Positions 52,284 through 62,060 of a DNA stretch of 64,000 bases are shown here, piece by piece. Position 1 is the first letter of the stretch; every line of letters begins with the position of its first letter. A model generated the notes under the pieces. The model did no database searches. It was given only the letters and a program-made list of their open reading frames with translations, and was not told the DNA's origin. The translations under genes and the position numbers were made by a program. This DNA comes from Candidatus Dormiibacterota bacterium (GTDB taxonomy: Bacteria > Chloroflexota > Dormibacteria > Aeolococcales > Aeolococcaceae): positions 1-64,000 of the forward strand of contig PMOL01000007.1 in the NCBI GenBank assembly GCA_003162415.1, given 5' to 3'.

Positions 52284-52312
52284 ATGGTAGTGAGTACTCA
52301 CCACCTTGTCAA
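52284..52312 (-). promoter_or_regulatory. tetR promoter with palindromic operator
   Basis: Minus strand TTGACA (52307-52312), 17 bp, TACCAT (52284-52289). The spacer contains the perfect palindrome GTGAGTACTCAC (52290-52301). Confidence 0.65.
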
Positions 52313-52322
52313 GAGCCAGGGC

Positions 52323-53276
52323 TCAGGGGGTTGCCCCGAAGAGCGCATCCAGGTATGCGGCCGGGTCGAAGACGTTGAGATCGTCGAGATCCTCACCCAT
52401 GCCGACCAGCTTGACCGGGACCTTCAACTGCTCCTCCACCGCGAGGAGGGTCCCGCCCCGGGCGCTCCCATCGAGCTTGGTGATCACGAGGCCTGTCAAC
52501 CTGGTCGTCTCGTGGAACGCGAGCGCCTGCCGCATCGCGTTCATCCCGGTGGTCGCGTCGACGACGAGGAGCACCTCGTGAGGCGCCTCGGGGATCAGGC
52601 GTTCCACCACCCGGCGAATCTTGCCCAGCTCCGCCATGAGGTTGACCTTGGTGTGCAGCCGCCCCGCGGTATCGACGAGGACCACGTCGATCCGGCGCGC
52701 CTCGGCCGCCTGGATGGCATCGAACACCACCGCACCGGGGTCGGCTCCCGGCTGATGCGCGACCACGTCGGTACCGGCTCGGTCCGCCCAGACGCGCATC
52801 TGGTCGATCGCCGCCGCTCGATAGGTGTCCGCCGCGGCGATGAGCGAGCTCCGGCCCTCCTCGCGCAACCGGTACGCAAGCTTGCCGATCGTCGTGGTCT
52901 TGCCGCTTCCGTTGACGCCGACCACGAGCACCACGCTGGGGACCGCTCCGAGGCTCAGCGAACGGTCATAGGTATTCATGACCGCGAGGATCTCCCCCTT
53001 GAGCGCCCCGATAGCCACGGCTCCGTCGGCGAGCTTCTCCCGGCGGGCCCGCTCGCGCAGCGCGGCGGTGAGCCGTTCCGAGAGCTCCACCCCGCAATCG
53101 GCGGCGATGAGGACCTCGGTCAGCTCGTCGAAGAAGGCGTCGTCGAGCTTTCGTCCGGGTGCGGCAAGCCCGTGCATCTCGGCGCTGAACGCGCTCGACG
53201 CCTTGTCCATGCGGCCCGATACCCGCCGCCACCACGCGCTCCGCCGTACCGGTGCGACCACCTCGTCGGAGGTCAC
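52323..53276 (-). CDS. ftsY: SRP receptor FtsY
   Basis: 317 residues. NG domain only: LVVGVNGSGKTTTIGKLAYR (G1), VDTAGRLHTK (G3), TKLDGSARGG (G4). No long acidic N-terminal A domain, as in many non-proteobacteria. GTG start overlaps the smc stop by 4 nt. Targets SRP complexes to the membrane. Confidence 0.95.
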   Translation of the reverse strand: MTSDEVVAPVRRSAWWRRVSGRMDKASSAFSAEMHGLAAPGRKLDDAFFDELTEVLIAADCGVELSERLTAALRERARREKLADGAVAIGALKGEILAVMNTYDRSLSLGAVPSVVLVVGVNGSGKTTTIGKLAYRLREEGRSSLIAAADTYRAAAIDQMRVWADRAGTDVVAHQPGADPGAVVFDAIQAAEARRIDVVLVDTAGRLHTKVNLMAELGKIRRVVERLIPEAPHEVLLVVDATTGMNAMRQALAFHETTRLTGLVITKLDGSARGGTLLAVEEQLKVPVKLVGMGEDLDDLNVFDPAAYLDALFGATP

Positions 53277-56200
53277 CCGGCCACCCTGCGCAGCGACGCC
53301 GTCGGCGAGGCGACGACCTCCGCCTCGTCGAATCGAACCCCGAGCACCGAGCTCGTGCCGTCGGCGTCGATGGTCACACCCCAGAGCGCATCGGCCGCAG
53401 CCATGGTGATGTGGTTGTGGGTGACGACGAGGAACTGCTGCGTGGCGCCGAGCCGGCGGAGCAGCCTGGTGAAGCGGAGCACGTTGCTATCGTCGAGGGC
53501 CGCGTCGACTTCATCGAAGACGTAGAACGGGCTCGGGTTCACCTGCTGCAGCGCCAGGACCACGGCCAGCGCGGTCAGGGCTCGCTCGCCACCGCTGAGC
53601 AGCCGGAGCGGCGTCTGCCGCTTCCCCGGCGGCTGGGCGAGGATCTCGACGCCGGGCCGGCGCTCCGCCCGTGGCGGCTCCACACCGTCGAGGTCGAGGA
53701 CGGGCTCCGGCTCCTCGAGCCGCAGCGTCGCCTTGCCCCCCGGGAACAGCTCCGCGTAGAGCTCCTGGAAGTGGAAGGACACCGCGCCGAAGACCGTGTC
53801 GAATCGCTGCTCGATCTCGCGCTCGAGATGACGAGCCATGGCACGAAGGCCGGCGCAGGCGCGGGCCAGGTCGTCCCGCTGCGCCGCGATGGAGAGCACC
53901 CGCGCCGTCAGCGCCTCGTGCTGCTCGGGTGCGAGCGCGTTCACTGCGCCCAGGGCGGCGATCCGGCGCTCCAGACGGACGATCTCGCGTTCGGCCCGCT
54001 CAGCCGCGGCGGGATCGAGCTCGATCGAATCGTCGTCAGTCAGGTCCCGCACCGCGTCGGCATGCTCTGCGACCTGCGCTTCGCAGGCAACGACCTCTAG
54101 CTCCGCGGCATGGAGCTCGTCGCCGGCGCGGGCGACAGCCACCGCGACCTCCGCATGCTCGGTCTCGAGCGCCAGGACTCCGAGCTCGAGCTCAGCGATC
54201 GGTTGTGCGACCAGGTCATATTCATGCTGCGCGGTCGATTGCTCAAGAGCCGCACGTACAGCCTCCCCGCGGCCCTGGAGCCCGTGGACGATTGCCGCCA
54301 GCGCGTCGCCTTCGGCGATGAGCCGCCGCGTTTCCGCCGCAGCGAGCCGAGACCGCGCCGCGTCTAGCGCGCGGCGAGCAGCTTCGCGACGCTCTTCGAC
54401 GTGGGCGCCCTCGGCCTTTGCTCTGGACAGGACGAGCTCCGCCTCCTCGGCCGCACTCCGCGCGGTGTCGGCCGCCGCACGAACCTGGCGGGCGTGCGCC
54501 TCGGCAGACCCGGCTGCGCCTTCGAGGCCGGAATGCCGCTCAACCGCGGCTGCCAGCTGCCGATCGGTGGCGGCCTGTGCCTCGAGGGCCGCATCGGCCT
54601 CGGCCCTGCGAGTGATCAGCATCGTCGCGCCGCGTTCGGTCTGCGTTGCGGCCGTATCCAGTGCTTGCTGAGCGCCAACCGCCAACGCGGCGGCGGCGGC
54701 TTCGTCGGCACGAGCCCCGCGATCCGCCTCGACGGCGACCGAGAGTGCCTGGTCCAGGTCATTGAGGCGATCCCGGGAATTGGCGGCGGTGGCGACCGCC
54801 GCCGCCTCGAGGCGCTGAGAGCGATCAGCAGCCAGCGACGCCGCACGCTCATCACGAGCGAGGTCGATGGTGTCGACTGCGCGGCCTCCGCGCAGCCCGG
54901 TCGGGGTCACCACGGTGCCATCGCGGAGCACAGCGAGCGACGCGCCCCGGGCGAACGCCTGCTGCGCCGAATCGAGGTCAGGCACAACCCAGACACCGTG
55001 CAGCAGACGGCTCACAGCGCCTACCGCCTCGGGCAATACCTCGACGGCGCCGGACAGCAGCACGAACGGCTCAGGGGCGGGCTGCTCGATGACCGCGTCG
55101 AGGCCGGCGCGGACGAGGCGTTCGCGTGGGCCCTCTCGATCGAGGTGGGCCGCCGCGGCCGCCAGGTCGTCGACCAGCCACGCGCCGAGGTGCTCCTCCA
55201 GAGCCGCCGCGACGGCGCCGGCGAACTCGTCATTGGTGATCTGCAGGCAATCGACCAGGCGGCGCGCCCGGAGGGTGCCCGATGCAACCGCCCGAGCGAT
55301 TCCCCCGTCCGCGGCGCTGCCGCTGAGCCTGCCGCGAGCTGCTGCGAGCGCTGCGAGGGCGAGACGTGCCTCGCCGGCCGCGTCCGCGACAGCCCGGTCG
55401 GCCGCATTGACCGCCTCCCAGGCCGCATCGACCGCGCTCCGTGCCTCGCCGACCTTGGCGGCCGTGAGTCGCGCACGCTGCGCGGCCTGATTCGCCTCCG
55501 CCAGCCGCGCCGACAGCGAGGTGTCGAGCTCCGCGACGTGAGCGGCGGCCATCTCGCATTCGCTGACCAGGGCCGTCACCGCTGCCGCAGCCAGCTCGGC
55601 GCGCGCGATCGCGGCACGCGACTCGGCGGCGGCACTGGCGCGGTCGCTCTCGGCAGCAGCGAGCGCTCCGGCGGCGGCGGCGAAGCGTTCCTCGTCGATA
55701 GCGGATTCGGCGGCGGCTTCGGTCGCTGCGAGCCGCAGCCGGTCCGCCTCGCGTTCCAACAGATCCCAGGTGCGCTGCTCATCACCCGCTTCGACGGCGG
55801 CCAGCGCCTCGGCCGCGGCGCGCACCTCGGGCACGATCGCATCGAGGTCGGCCACCGCAACGCCGCGTTGTACCACTGCGGAACGGAGGCGGTCGGCGAA
55901 CCGCCGCTGCAGCCCCTCGCCGCGTTCAACCTGAATCCTGGCCTCCTCGAGACGGCGAGCTGCCCCGTCACGAGCCGCACGAGCGGCGTCAAGACGCTGG
56001 CGGGCAGCAGCGGATCGGTGCGCAAATGCGGCGTCCGCTTCGGACGCGGCCTCACACCGACCGAGCGCCTGCTCCAGGCGCCGCCGAGCGAGCTTGAGGC
56101 TCGCTCTCGCGGCGCGCCATTCCTCGTGCGCGAGGCTGCCTCGCAACTCGGTGAGGCGCTGGCTCATGGTCCGGAGCTCGATCGCCGCCGCGGACTGGTC

Positions 56201-56821
56201 GCTCAACTCTGCGAGCCGGGGCGTTGCGTCCTCGAGCAGGTCGGTCAGGCGCCGAACGATGACGTCGGCGCCATCCAGCCGGTGCGAGGCCTCTTCGCAT
56301 GCAGCCCGAAGGGCTCGCACGCCGGCGGCCTGCTCGACCAGCGTCCGGCGCTGCGTTGGGGTGGCCTCGATGATCCCGTCGATGTCGTTCTGCACGACGA
56401 CCGCGTAGCCGTTCTGGGTGAGCCCGGTCCCGCCGAGAAGCCGCTCCAGGTCGCGAAGCCGGGCATGGTCGCCGTTGATCCGGAACTCGGTGTCGCGGTC
56501 GCCGCGAGCGACCCGCCGGCTGACCGAGACCTCGGGATCGTCCGAAGGAAGAGAGCCCTCCTCGTTGTCGATGACCAGCTCGACCTGTGCGAGCCCCATC
56601 CGCTGGCGGCCGCCGCCGCCGGCATAGATGACCTCATCCATGCGCTGCCCGCGCAGCTCGCGAGCGTTGGTCTCACCGAGCGCCCAGCGCACAGCATCGA
56701 CGAGGTTGCTCTTACCGCTCCCGTTCGGCCCGACGATGGCGGTGATCCCCGGGTCGAAGATCACCTCGCTGCGCGCCGCGAACGTCTTGAACCCGGACAG
56801 GGTGATCCGCTGGAGCCTCAT
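53273..56821 (-). CDS. smc: Chromosome segregation protein SMC
   Basis: 1182 residues. Walker A in [20 protein letters not shown], long Ala/Glu-rich coiled coils separated by a hinge (about 490-640), ABC signature [14 protein letters not shown] and Walker [13 protein letters not shown] at the C terminus. Full length. Forms condensin with ScpA/ScpB, not in this window. Confidence 0.96.
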   Translation of the reverse strand: MRLQRITLSGFKTFAARSEVIFDPGITAIVGPNGSGKSNLVDAVRWALGETNARELRGQRMDEVIYAGGGGRQRMGLAQVELVIDNEEGSLPSDDPEVSVSRRVARGDRDTEFRINGDHARLRDLERLLGGTGLTQNGYAVVVQNDIDGIIEATPTQRRTLVEQAAGVRALRAACEEASHRLDGADVIVRRLTDLLEDATPRLAELSDQSAAAIELRTMSQRLTELRGSLAHEEWRAARASLKLARRRLEQALGRCEAASEADAAFAHRSAAARQRLDAARAARDGAARRLEEARIQVERGEGLQRRFADRLRSAVVQRGVAVADLDAIVPEVRAAAEALAAVEAGDEQRTWDLLEREADRLRLAATEAAAESAIDEERFAAAAGALAAAESDRASAAAESRAAIARAELAAAAVTALVSECEMAAAHVAELDTSLSARLAEANQAAQRARLTAAKVGEARSAVDAAWEAVNAADRAVADAAGEARLALAALAAARGRLSGSAADGGIARAVASGTLRARRLVDCLQITNDEFAGAVAAALEEHLGAWLVDDLAAAAAHLDREGPRERLVRAGLDAVIEQPAPEPFVLLSGAVEVLPEAVGAVSRLLHGVWVVPDLDSAQQAFARGASLAVLRDGTVVTPTGLRGGRAVDTIDLARDERAASLAADRSQRLEAAAVATAANSRDRLNDLDQALSVAVEADRGARADEAAAAALAVGAQQALDTAATQTERGATMLITRRAEADAALEAQAATDRQLAAAVERHSGLEGAAGSAEAHARQVRAAADTARSAAEEAELVLSRAKAEGAHVEERREAARRALDAARSRLAAAETRRLIAEGDALAAIVHGLQGRGEAVRAALEQSTAQHEYDLVAQPIAELELGVLALETEHAEVAVAVARAGDELHAAELEVVACEAQVAEHADAVRDLTDDDSIELDPAAAERAEREIVRLERRIAALGAVNALAPEQHEALTARVLSIAAQRDDLARACAGLRAMARHLEREIEQRFDTVFGAVSFHFQELYAELFPGGKATLRLEEPEPVLDLDGVEPPRAERRPGVEILAQPPGKRQTPLRLLSGGERALTALAVVLALQQVNPSPFYVFDEVDAALDDSNVLRFTRLLRRLGATQQFLVVTHNHITMAAADALWGVTIDADGTSSVLGVRFDEAEVVASPTASLRRVAG

Positions 56822-56900
56822 CCGGGCGATTGTCCATGCGCGGGGCGCGAAACGTCAACATCTTGGGCCGGGGCGATCGCGGAGCCCCAAGATCTGGTGC

Positions 56901-57941
56901 TCACTCCTGGACCGGCGGTGTGCTCCCACCGCCGCGGCCGCGGCCACCTCGGCGCCCGCGACGCCGGCGCGGTGCCGGTGCGGCAGCCTCGGCCGGCGGT
57001 GGCGCCGGCGGCTGCCGACCCACGAGCGCCTCGGCGGCATGACGCAGCGCGGACAGGAGGCTCCGGCTCCGCTTCGGCGTCGACACATCCGGCGTGATGC
57101 TGGCCGTATCGGGAGGGCGGCCTCCTGACCGGCCACGCCGGTGGCGCGGTGTCGCTCCCCGGTCGGCGGCCACCTCGGCCACCCGGCGGCGGACGCGGGC
57201 CGGCTCGGAGGCAACCGTCTTGGCCGCGTCACGGGCGGCGCCCACCGCGGCGGCGGCACCGCCGCGGCTCGTCTTGCTCAGCTTGTCGAGCGCGTCGTGC
57301 GCGGCCGCCTGCTCAGCCGCCTGCTTGGTGGGACCGCGCCCGGTCCCGCCGACCCGGTCCCCGAGGAGGACCTCCGCGGTGTACTCACGCTTGTGGCCCG
57401 GACCGCCGGTGGCGATGACCCGGTAGTGCGGCGTGTCCCCGGTCCGGTCCTGGGACGCCTGCTGAAGCTGGCCCTTGAAGTTCTCGTCGCTCCACTCGGC
57501 AAGGTCGCCGATGTTCTGGAGGAAGACCTTCGTCGCCGCCCGGTACCCCTGGTCGAGGAAAATCGCACCGATCATCGCCTCGAAGGCGTTGGCGAGCAAC
57601 GACGGCAGCTTGCGCGCGCCGGTCTTGACCGCGCCGCGGCCCATCAGCAGAGTCTCGCCGAGCTGGAGGCGCTCGCCGAGCCGTGCCAGCGACGTGGTGT
57701 TCACCAGGGCTGCCCGGAGCTGGGTCAGCTGGCCCTCGTCGTAGGTTGGGAACCGGCGGAAGAGGTACTCGCCGACCACGAGCTCGAGGACCGCATCGCC
57801 GAGGTACTCCAGACGCTCGTTGTCATGCCCGGGACCGGCGGGCTCGCCGTGCTCGTTGTTCCAGGAGGCGTGGGTCATCGCCTCGCGAAGCAATTCCTGT
57901 TTGCGGAACTGGATCCCTATCCGCTTCTGGAGCTCGCGCAG
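56901..57941 (-). CDS. rnc: Ribonuclease III with Arg/Ala-rich tail
   Basis: About 345 residues. RNase III domain with [20 protein letters not shown] (catalytic signature) and [12 protein letters not shown], then a dsRNA-binding domain ([20 protein letters not shown]...[16 protein letters not shown]). About 100 extra residues of Ala/Arg/Gly follow. No ATG/GTG/TTG fits the domain start: CTG at 57941 with AGGAGG 11 nt upstream is the best guess; the frame is open without a stop back to an ATG at 58433 through acpP. Confidence 0.9.
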   Translation of the reverse strand: MRELQKRIGIQFRKQELLREAMTHASWNNEHGEPAGPGHDNERLEYLGDAVLELVVGEYLFRRFPTYDEGQLTQLRAALVNTTSLARLGERLQLGETLLMGRGAVKTGARKLPSLLANAFEAMIGAIFLDQGYRAATKVFLQNIGDLAEWSDENFKGQLQQASQDRTGDTPHYRVIATGGPGHKREYTAEVLLGDRVGGTGRGPTKQAAEQAAAHDALDKLSKTSRGGAAAAVGAARDAAKTVASEPARVRRRVAEVAADRGATPRHRRGRSGGRPPDTASITPDVSTPKRSRSLLSALRHAAEALVGRQPPAPPPAEAAAPAPRRRRGRRGGRGRGGGSTPPVQE

Positions 57942-58021
57942 GCGCTCGAGCTCCTCCTCTCCGAGGGGAGACGGTGTCTGCTTTGGCGTCGCGACCGCCG
58001 CCGGAGGCTTGGCGGGCTGGG

Positions 58022-58270
58022 CTAGGTGGTCGCCCCCACCTTCTCCTGGATGTAGTCCCAGGCCTGGCTCACCGTCCCGATCTTCTCCGCGTCCTCGTCG
58101 GAGATCTCCATCTGGTACTCCTCCTCGAACGCCATGATCAGCTCCACCAGGTCGAGCGAGTCCGCGTTCAGGTCCTCCACGAATGACGCCTCCGGCGTCA
58201 CCTGCTCGGTCTCCACGCCGAGTTGATCGGCGACGATCGCCTTGAACCGGTCGAAGGTTAGGTCTGGCAT
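58022..58270 (-). CDS. acpP: Acyl carrier protein
   Basis: 82 residues, acidic four-helix protein with the phosphopantetheine Ser in [19 protein letters not shown]. Normal length. Start ATG at 58270 preceded by AAGGAA. Lies between fabG and rnc, as usual. Confidence 0.95.
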   Translation of the reverse strand: MPDLTFDRFKAIVADQLGVETEQVTPEASFVEDLNADSLDLVELIMAFEEEYQMEISDEDAEKIGTVSQAWDYIQEKVGATT

Positions 58271-58429
58271 CAGTCGTTCCTTGTGATGGTGTGGTTGCGG
58301 CTGGAGCCGCATCAGTCTGCGGCGCAACGATAGCGTCAGGAGCGGGGGGGCGCCACGCGAAAGGCCCGGAGGCGCCGTCGATGATGCGTTCCGGCGGGCT
58401 GTCGCGGTTCGCAGGAGTGTCGGACTCGC

Positions 58430-59188
58430 TCATGCTGCCAGACCGCCGTCGACATGGAGCACGTGGCCGGTGATGTACCCGGACTCTGGCAGGACGAGGA
58501 AGGCGATCGCTGCGGCGACCTCATCGGCGGTTCCCATCCGGCCCTTGGGGATGGCCGCGATCGCCGCGGTACGGACGGCGTCGCCGAGCGCCGTGGTCAT
58601 CTCAGTGTCGATGAAACCGGGGGCGACCGCATTGACCGTGATGTCCCGACTGGCGACCTCGCGTGCCAGAGACTTGGTCAATCCGATCAAGCCCGCCTTG
58701 GCGGCCGAGTAATTGGATTGTCCGGCATTGCCGATGACGCCGGCGATGCTCGACACGTTGACGATACGGCCGAATCGCTGACGGAGCATGGGTCGGAGCG
58801 CCGCACGGCAGATGTGAAATGCCGCGGTGAGATCGATCGCGATCACCGCGTTCCAGTCGTCGTCGGTCAGGCGCATCGCCAGGTTGTCCCGGTTGATCCC
58901 TGCATTGTTGACCACGATGTCGAGGCCCCCGAGGGCCTGCACTGCCTGGTCGATGAGCCCCGCGGCGGCCTTGGGATCGGCGAGGTCGGCGCCGAGCGCC
59001 ACTGCGGTTGCGTTGTGCCCGGATTGCAGCTCGGCGACGACCGCTTCGGCTCTGTCCGGGTGGGCCGAGTACCCTACGGCGACGGAGGCGCCGGCTCGCG
59101 CCAGGGCGATCGCGGTTGCCCTGCCGATGCCGCGCGACCCGCCGGTGACCAGCGCGCGCCTGCCCTCGAGCGCGCGTGCCTCGGTCAC
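58430..59188 (-). CDS. fabG: 3-oxoacyl-ACP reductase FabG
   Basis: 252 residues, short-chain dehydrogenase. NADPH motif VTGGSRGIGRA, NNAG, Ser of IVNVSSIAG, YxxxK in NYSAAKAGLIG, C-terminal SGYITGHVLHVDGG. GTG start overlaps the fabD stop (GTGA). Reduces 3-oxoacyl-ACP in fatty acid elongation. Confidence 0.95.
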   Translation of the reverse strand: MTEARALEGRRALVTGGSRGIGRATAIALARAGASVAVGYSAHPDRAEAVVAELQSGHNATAVALGADLADPKAAAGLIDQAVQALGGLDIVVNNAGINRDNLAMRLTDDDWNAVIAIDLTAAFHICRAALRPMLRQRFGRIVNVSSIAGVIGNAGQSNYSAAKAGLIGLTKSLAREVASRDITVNAVAPGFIDTEMTTALGDAVRTAAIAAIPKGRMGTADEVAAAIAFLVLPESGYITGHVLHVDGGLAA

Positions 59189-60108
59189 CCGGCGACCCCC
59201 GCACCATCGAGGCGGGCGGCGGCGTCCGGGGTGTTCACCGAGACGGCACGCGCGTCCGGCGCGATACGCCGGGCGAGGCCGCTGAGCACGCTGCCGGGGC
59301 CGACTTCCACGAGCGTCTCCGCGCCGAGCTCCACCAGCCGGCGGACGCAGTCGATCCATCGCACCGGCGATGTGAGCTGTGCGCGGAGTCGCTCGCGCAG
59401 GTCGTCCGCGGTATGCACATCCCGTCCGTCGACGTTGCACACCACCGGTGGATTCGGGTCGGAAAGCGTTGTGCTGTCGAGCACCGCGTCGAATTGCTGC
59501 GCGGCCGCCGCCATCAACGGCGAGTGAAATGCGCCGCTCACGTTGAGGGGAATCGCGCGCCGCGCACCGCGGGTCAGCGCGAGCTTGGCGGCGGCGTCGA
59601 CGCCGCTCGTCGAGCCGCTGATGACGAGCTGGCCGGGCGCATTGTGATTGGCAACAACGACAATCTCGCCGCTCTCGCGCTTGACCTCGTCACAGACAGC
59701 CGTCGCGACGTCGACATCGATGCCGATCAATGCGCACATGGTGCCCTCGCGCATCGCTGCCATCGCACGGCCGCGCTCGATGACGAGGCGCATGGCGGCA
59801 GCTGGTTGGAGCGCGTGCGCAGCCACCGCTGCGGCGTACTCGCCCACGCTGTGCCCCGCGACCGCGACCACGTCGAGGTCGTCCGGCAGCGTGCTCCGCA
59901 ACGTGCATTCGACGAAGAGCAGCGCGGGCTGCGCAATCTCGGTCGGACGCAGGTGCTCGTCGTCCCCCATCAATGCGGCCTCGAGGTCGAGGCCTGACGA
60001 TTTCGCAGCGTGGAGCATCTCGACGGCGATGGGGAGTGTGGTCAAGCCATCAGCCATACCGGCGGTCTGGCTGCCCTGTCCGGGAAAGCAGAGTGCTACT
60101 CGGGCCAA
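59185..60108 (-). CDS. fabD: Malonyl-CoA:ACP transacylase FabD
   Basis: 307 residues. FPGQGSQ near the N terminus, nucleophile Ser in VAGHSVGEYAA, Arg in LVIERGRAM, catalytic His in SGAFHSPLM. Loads malonate onto ACP. Follows rpmF by 12 bp. Confidence 0.95.
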   Translation of the reverse strand: MARVALCFPGQGSQTAGMADGLTTLPIAVEMLHAAKSSGLDLEAALMGDDEHLRPTEIAQPALLFVECTLRSTLPDDLDVVAVAGHSVGEYAAAVAAHALQPAAAMRLVIERGRAMAAMREGTMCALIGIDVDVATAVCDEVKRESGEIVVVANHNAPGQLVISGSTSGVDAAAKLALTRGARRAIPLNVSGAFHSPLMAAAAQQFDAVLDSTTLSDPNPPVVCNVDGRDVHTADDLRERLRAQLTSPVRWIDCVRRLVELGAETLVEVGPGSVLSGLARRIAPDARAVSVNTPDAAARLDGAGVAG

Positions 60109-60120
60109 CAGGACCGATGG

Positions 60121-60297
60121 TTACTCGGTGACGACCACTTCGCGGCCGTGATAGTAGCCGCAGTTCGGGCAGACGCGGTGGGGGATTCGCGGCTGGCGGC
60201 AGCGCGGGCATGGCGAAAGCGTCGGCATTTCCAGGGCGTGGTGGGAGCGCCGGAAGTCACGGCGGCGCTTTGAAATTTTTTGCTTGGGAAGCGGCAT
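60121..60297 (-). CDS. rpmF: 50S ribosomal protein L32
   Basis: 58 residues: MPLPKQKISKRRRDFRRSHH, then the zinc ribbon CPRCRQPRIPHRVCPNCGYY. Four Cys (zinc form), normal length. Placed before fabD as in many bacteria. Confidence 0.93.
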   Translation of the reverse strand: MPLPKQKISKRRRDFRRSHHALEMPTLSPCPRCRQPRIPHRVCPNCGYYHGREVVVTE

Positions 60298-60391
60298 GCT
60301 CGGTTTCTCCGGGGACGGCGCGCACGCACGGCGGCGCGGCCAGTGGATGCGGCCAGTATAGCGGTGCGTCCAGTCGCGGCGACCCGGCCTG

Positions 60392-60928
60392 CTATTCGCG
60401 TTCCCGGCGTTTCCGCCGCGATCCGCCCTCGGCGGGAAGAGCGTCGATGCCCTTCCGGACCGTTGTCGCCGCGCGCATCAGCTGGTCCTCGAGACGAAGC
60501 ATCACCTCGCGGGCATACGCATCCGCCTCGTTGCAGGTCCTGGCGGAACGCTCCTCGGCCTCGGCGAGCACGGTGGCCGCGTGAGCGCGAGCCTGCTCGG
60601 CAAGGGCGTGGTCGCCGACCATGACCGCGGCGCGAGCCTCCGCCTCGGCGACGATGCGCGCCGCCTCGTGCTCCGCGCGCGAGAGCAGCCGTTCAGCCTC
60701 CTGTTCGGCTTCGACGACGACGCGGCGCTGGTCCTCGAGAAGATGACGAGCCTGCATCAGCTCGTCCGGCAGCCCCAGGCGGGTGCGGTCGATGAGCTCG
60801 AGGATCTCTTCCTCGTTGACGACCACGCCGGCCGTGAAGGGCACGCGGCGGCCGGTGCTCACGATTTCCTCGAGCTGATCGACGAGGTCGATCACGGTGG
60901 GATCGGTGTTCTCGGGCACGTCGGTCAC
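60392..60928 (-). CDS. DivIVA-like coiled-coil protein
   Basis: 178 residues with a long heptad region (HLLEDQRRVVVEAEQEAERL, LLSRAEHEAARIVAEAEARA). The N-terminal part EILELIDRTRLGLPDELMQA resembles actinobacterial Wag31/SepIVA-like proteins encoded by coaD. Probably a cell-division or envelope scaffold; the role is inferred from position. Overlaps coaD by 4 nt. Confidence 0.7.
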   Translation of the reverse strand: MTDVPENTDPTVIDLVDQLEEIVSTGRRVPFTAGVVVNEEEILELIDRTRLGLPDELMQARHLLEDQRRVVVEAEQEAERLLSRAEHEAARIVAEAEARAAVMVGDHALAEQARAHAATVLAEAEERSARTCNEADAYAREVMLRLEDQLMRAATTVRKGIDALPAEGGSRRKRRERE

Positions 60929-61437
60929 GTGGATCGGGCCTCGCGCTCGCGCTGCTCCTCAAAGCGGCGAAGCATCGCCTCGACGCTCACCGGCGGTGCC
61001 ATCTCGTTGACGTTGCCGCCGAGGCTGCACACCTCCTTGATCAGCGACGAGGAGATGAAGACGTTGGAGAACGAGGTCATCAGGAACACCGTATTCACCG
61101 AAGGGTTGAGGCGGCGGTTCATGAGCGCCATCTGGAATTCCGATTCGAAGTCGCTGATCACCCGCAGCCCGCGCACGATCGCGATCGCGCCGGTGGTCGC
61201 CGCGAAATCGACGGTCAGGCCGTCAAAGGTGGTCACCTCGATGCGCGGTCGCGACTCCAGGGATGCCTGGATCATCTCCACACGCTCGGCTGCGGTGAAC
61301 AGCGGCGTCTTCCCCGGGTTCTCCAGCACCCCGACGACCACGCGGTCGAAGATCGCCGCTGCGCGATCCAGAATGTCGAGGTGCCCGAACGTCACCGGAT
61401 CGAAGCTGCCGGGGTACACCGCGATGCGCTCGCTCAC
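60925..61437 (-). CDS. coaD: Phosphopantetheine adenylyltransferase
   Basis: 170 residues. YPGSFDPVTFGHLDIL with the (H/T)xGH motif, VRGLRVISDFESEFQMALMN and FISSSLIKEVCSLGGNV. Catalyses the penultimate step of CoA synthesis. Overlaps rsmD by 4 nt. Confidence 0.95.
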   Translation of the reverse strand: MSERIAVYPGSFDPVTFGHLDILDRAAAIFDRVVVGVLENPGKTPLFTAAERVEMIQASLESRPRIEVTTFDGLTVDFAATTGAIAIVRGLRVISDFESEFQMALMNRRLNPSVNTVFLMTSFSNVFISSSLIKEVCSLGGNVNEMAPPVSVEAMLRRFEEQREREARST

Positions 61438-62039
61438 GCTGTTCCGTCCGATGGTGCAGCGTTTCGCTGCAGGAAGCTGATGGTGGTCAGGCCGTAACGC
61501 GCCTCGCGGAATCGTGTGAGATTGCCGATCTGCTCAGGGATTTCGCGGGCGCGGTGATGTTCGCATACGACAAGTCGTGGTGGAGCCGCGCCGAGCAATT
61601 CGAGCACGCTGTCGAGTTCCGGGTCCTGGTACGGGGCGTCGACGTAGCAGAGATCGGCCTCGGCCGTCTGGGCCGCAGCGCCCCGGAGCCAGCGCGGGAC
61701 GTCGGCGCCGACCAGCGTGCATCGGTCGCGGCAGCCGAAGCGCTCCGCGGTCTTGGCGATGAGCGCGAGCGCCTCGCGGTGGCGCTCGACAAACGTGACC
61801 GACGCCGCTCCCCGGGACAGTGCCTCGAAGCCCACGGTGCCGGCGCCCGCGTAGAGGTCGATCATCCCCGCGCCGACGACGCCGGTTCCCAGGATGTTGA
61901 AGACCGATTGGCGCACCATCGCCCGAGTCGGGCGCACCTCGCGCCCCGGCGGGGTGCCGACCACCCTCCCCCGCCACTCGCCGGCGGTGATCCTGGTCTG
62001 GGCCGCGTGCTGCGGTCCGGTCTTCAGACGCTGGGGCAT
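61434..62039 (-). CDS. rsmD: 16S rRNA m2G966 methyltransferase RsmD
   Basis: 201 residues. RPTRAMVRQSVFNIL, the SAM motif DLYAGAGTVGFEALSRGAAS and catalytic VDAPYQDP (usual DPPY, here DAPY). The alteration of one Pro to Ala is notable but the Asp and Tyr are kept. It lies in the usual order with coaD. Confidence 0.9.
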   Translation of the reverse strand: MPQRLKTGPQHAAQTRITAGEWRGRVVGTPPGREVRPTRAMVRQSVFNILGTGVVGAGMIDLYAGAGTVGFEALSRGAASVTFVERHREALALIAKTAERFGCRDRCTLVGADVPRWLRGAAAQTAEADLCYVDAPYQDPELDSVLELLGAAPPRLVVCEHHRAREIPEQIGNLTRFREARYGLTTISFLQRNAAPSDGTA

Positions 62040-62060
62040 GAAGACGTGAGCGGTTGCACG

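Noticed and set aside
53838..57097. Long plus-strand ORFs opposite smc
   Set aside because: Antisense shadows caused by high GC; the minus-strand SMC protein is complete and well recognised.
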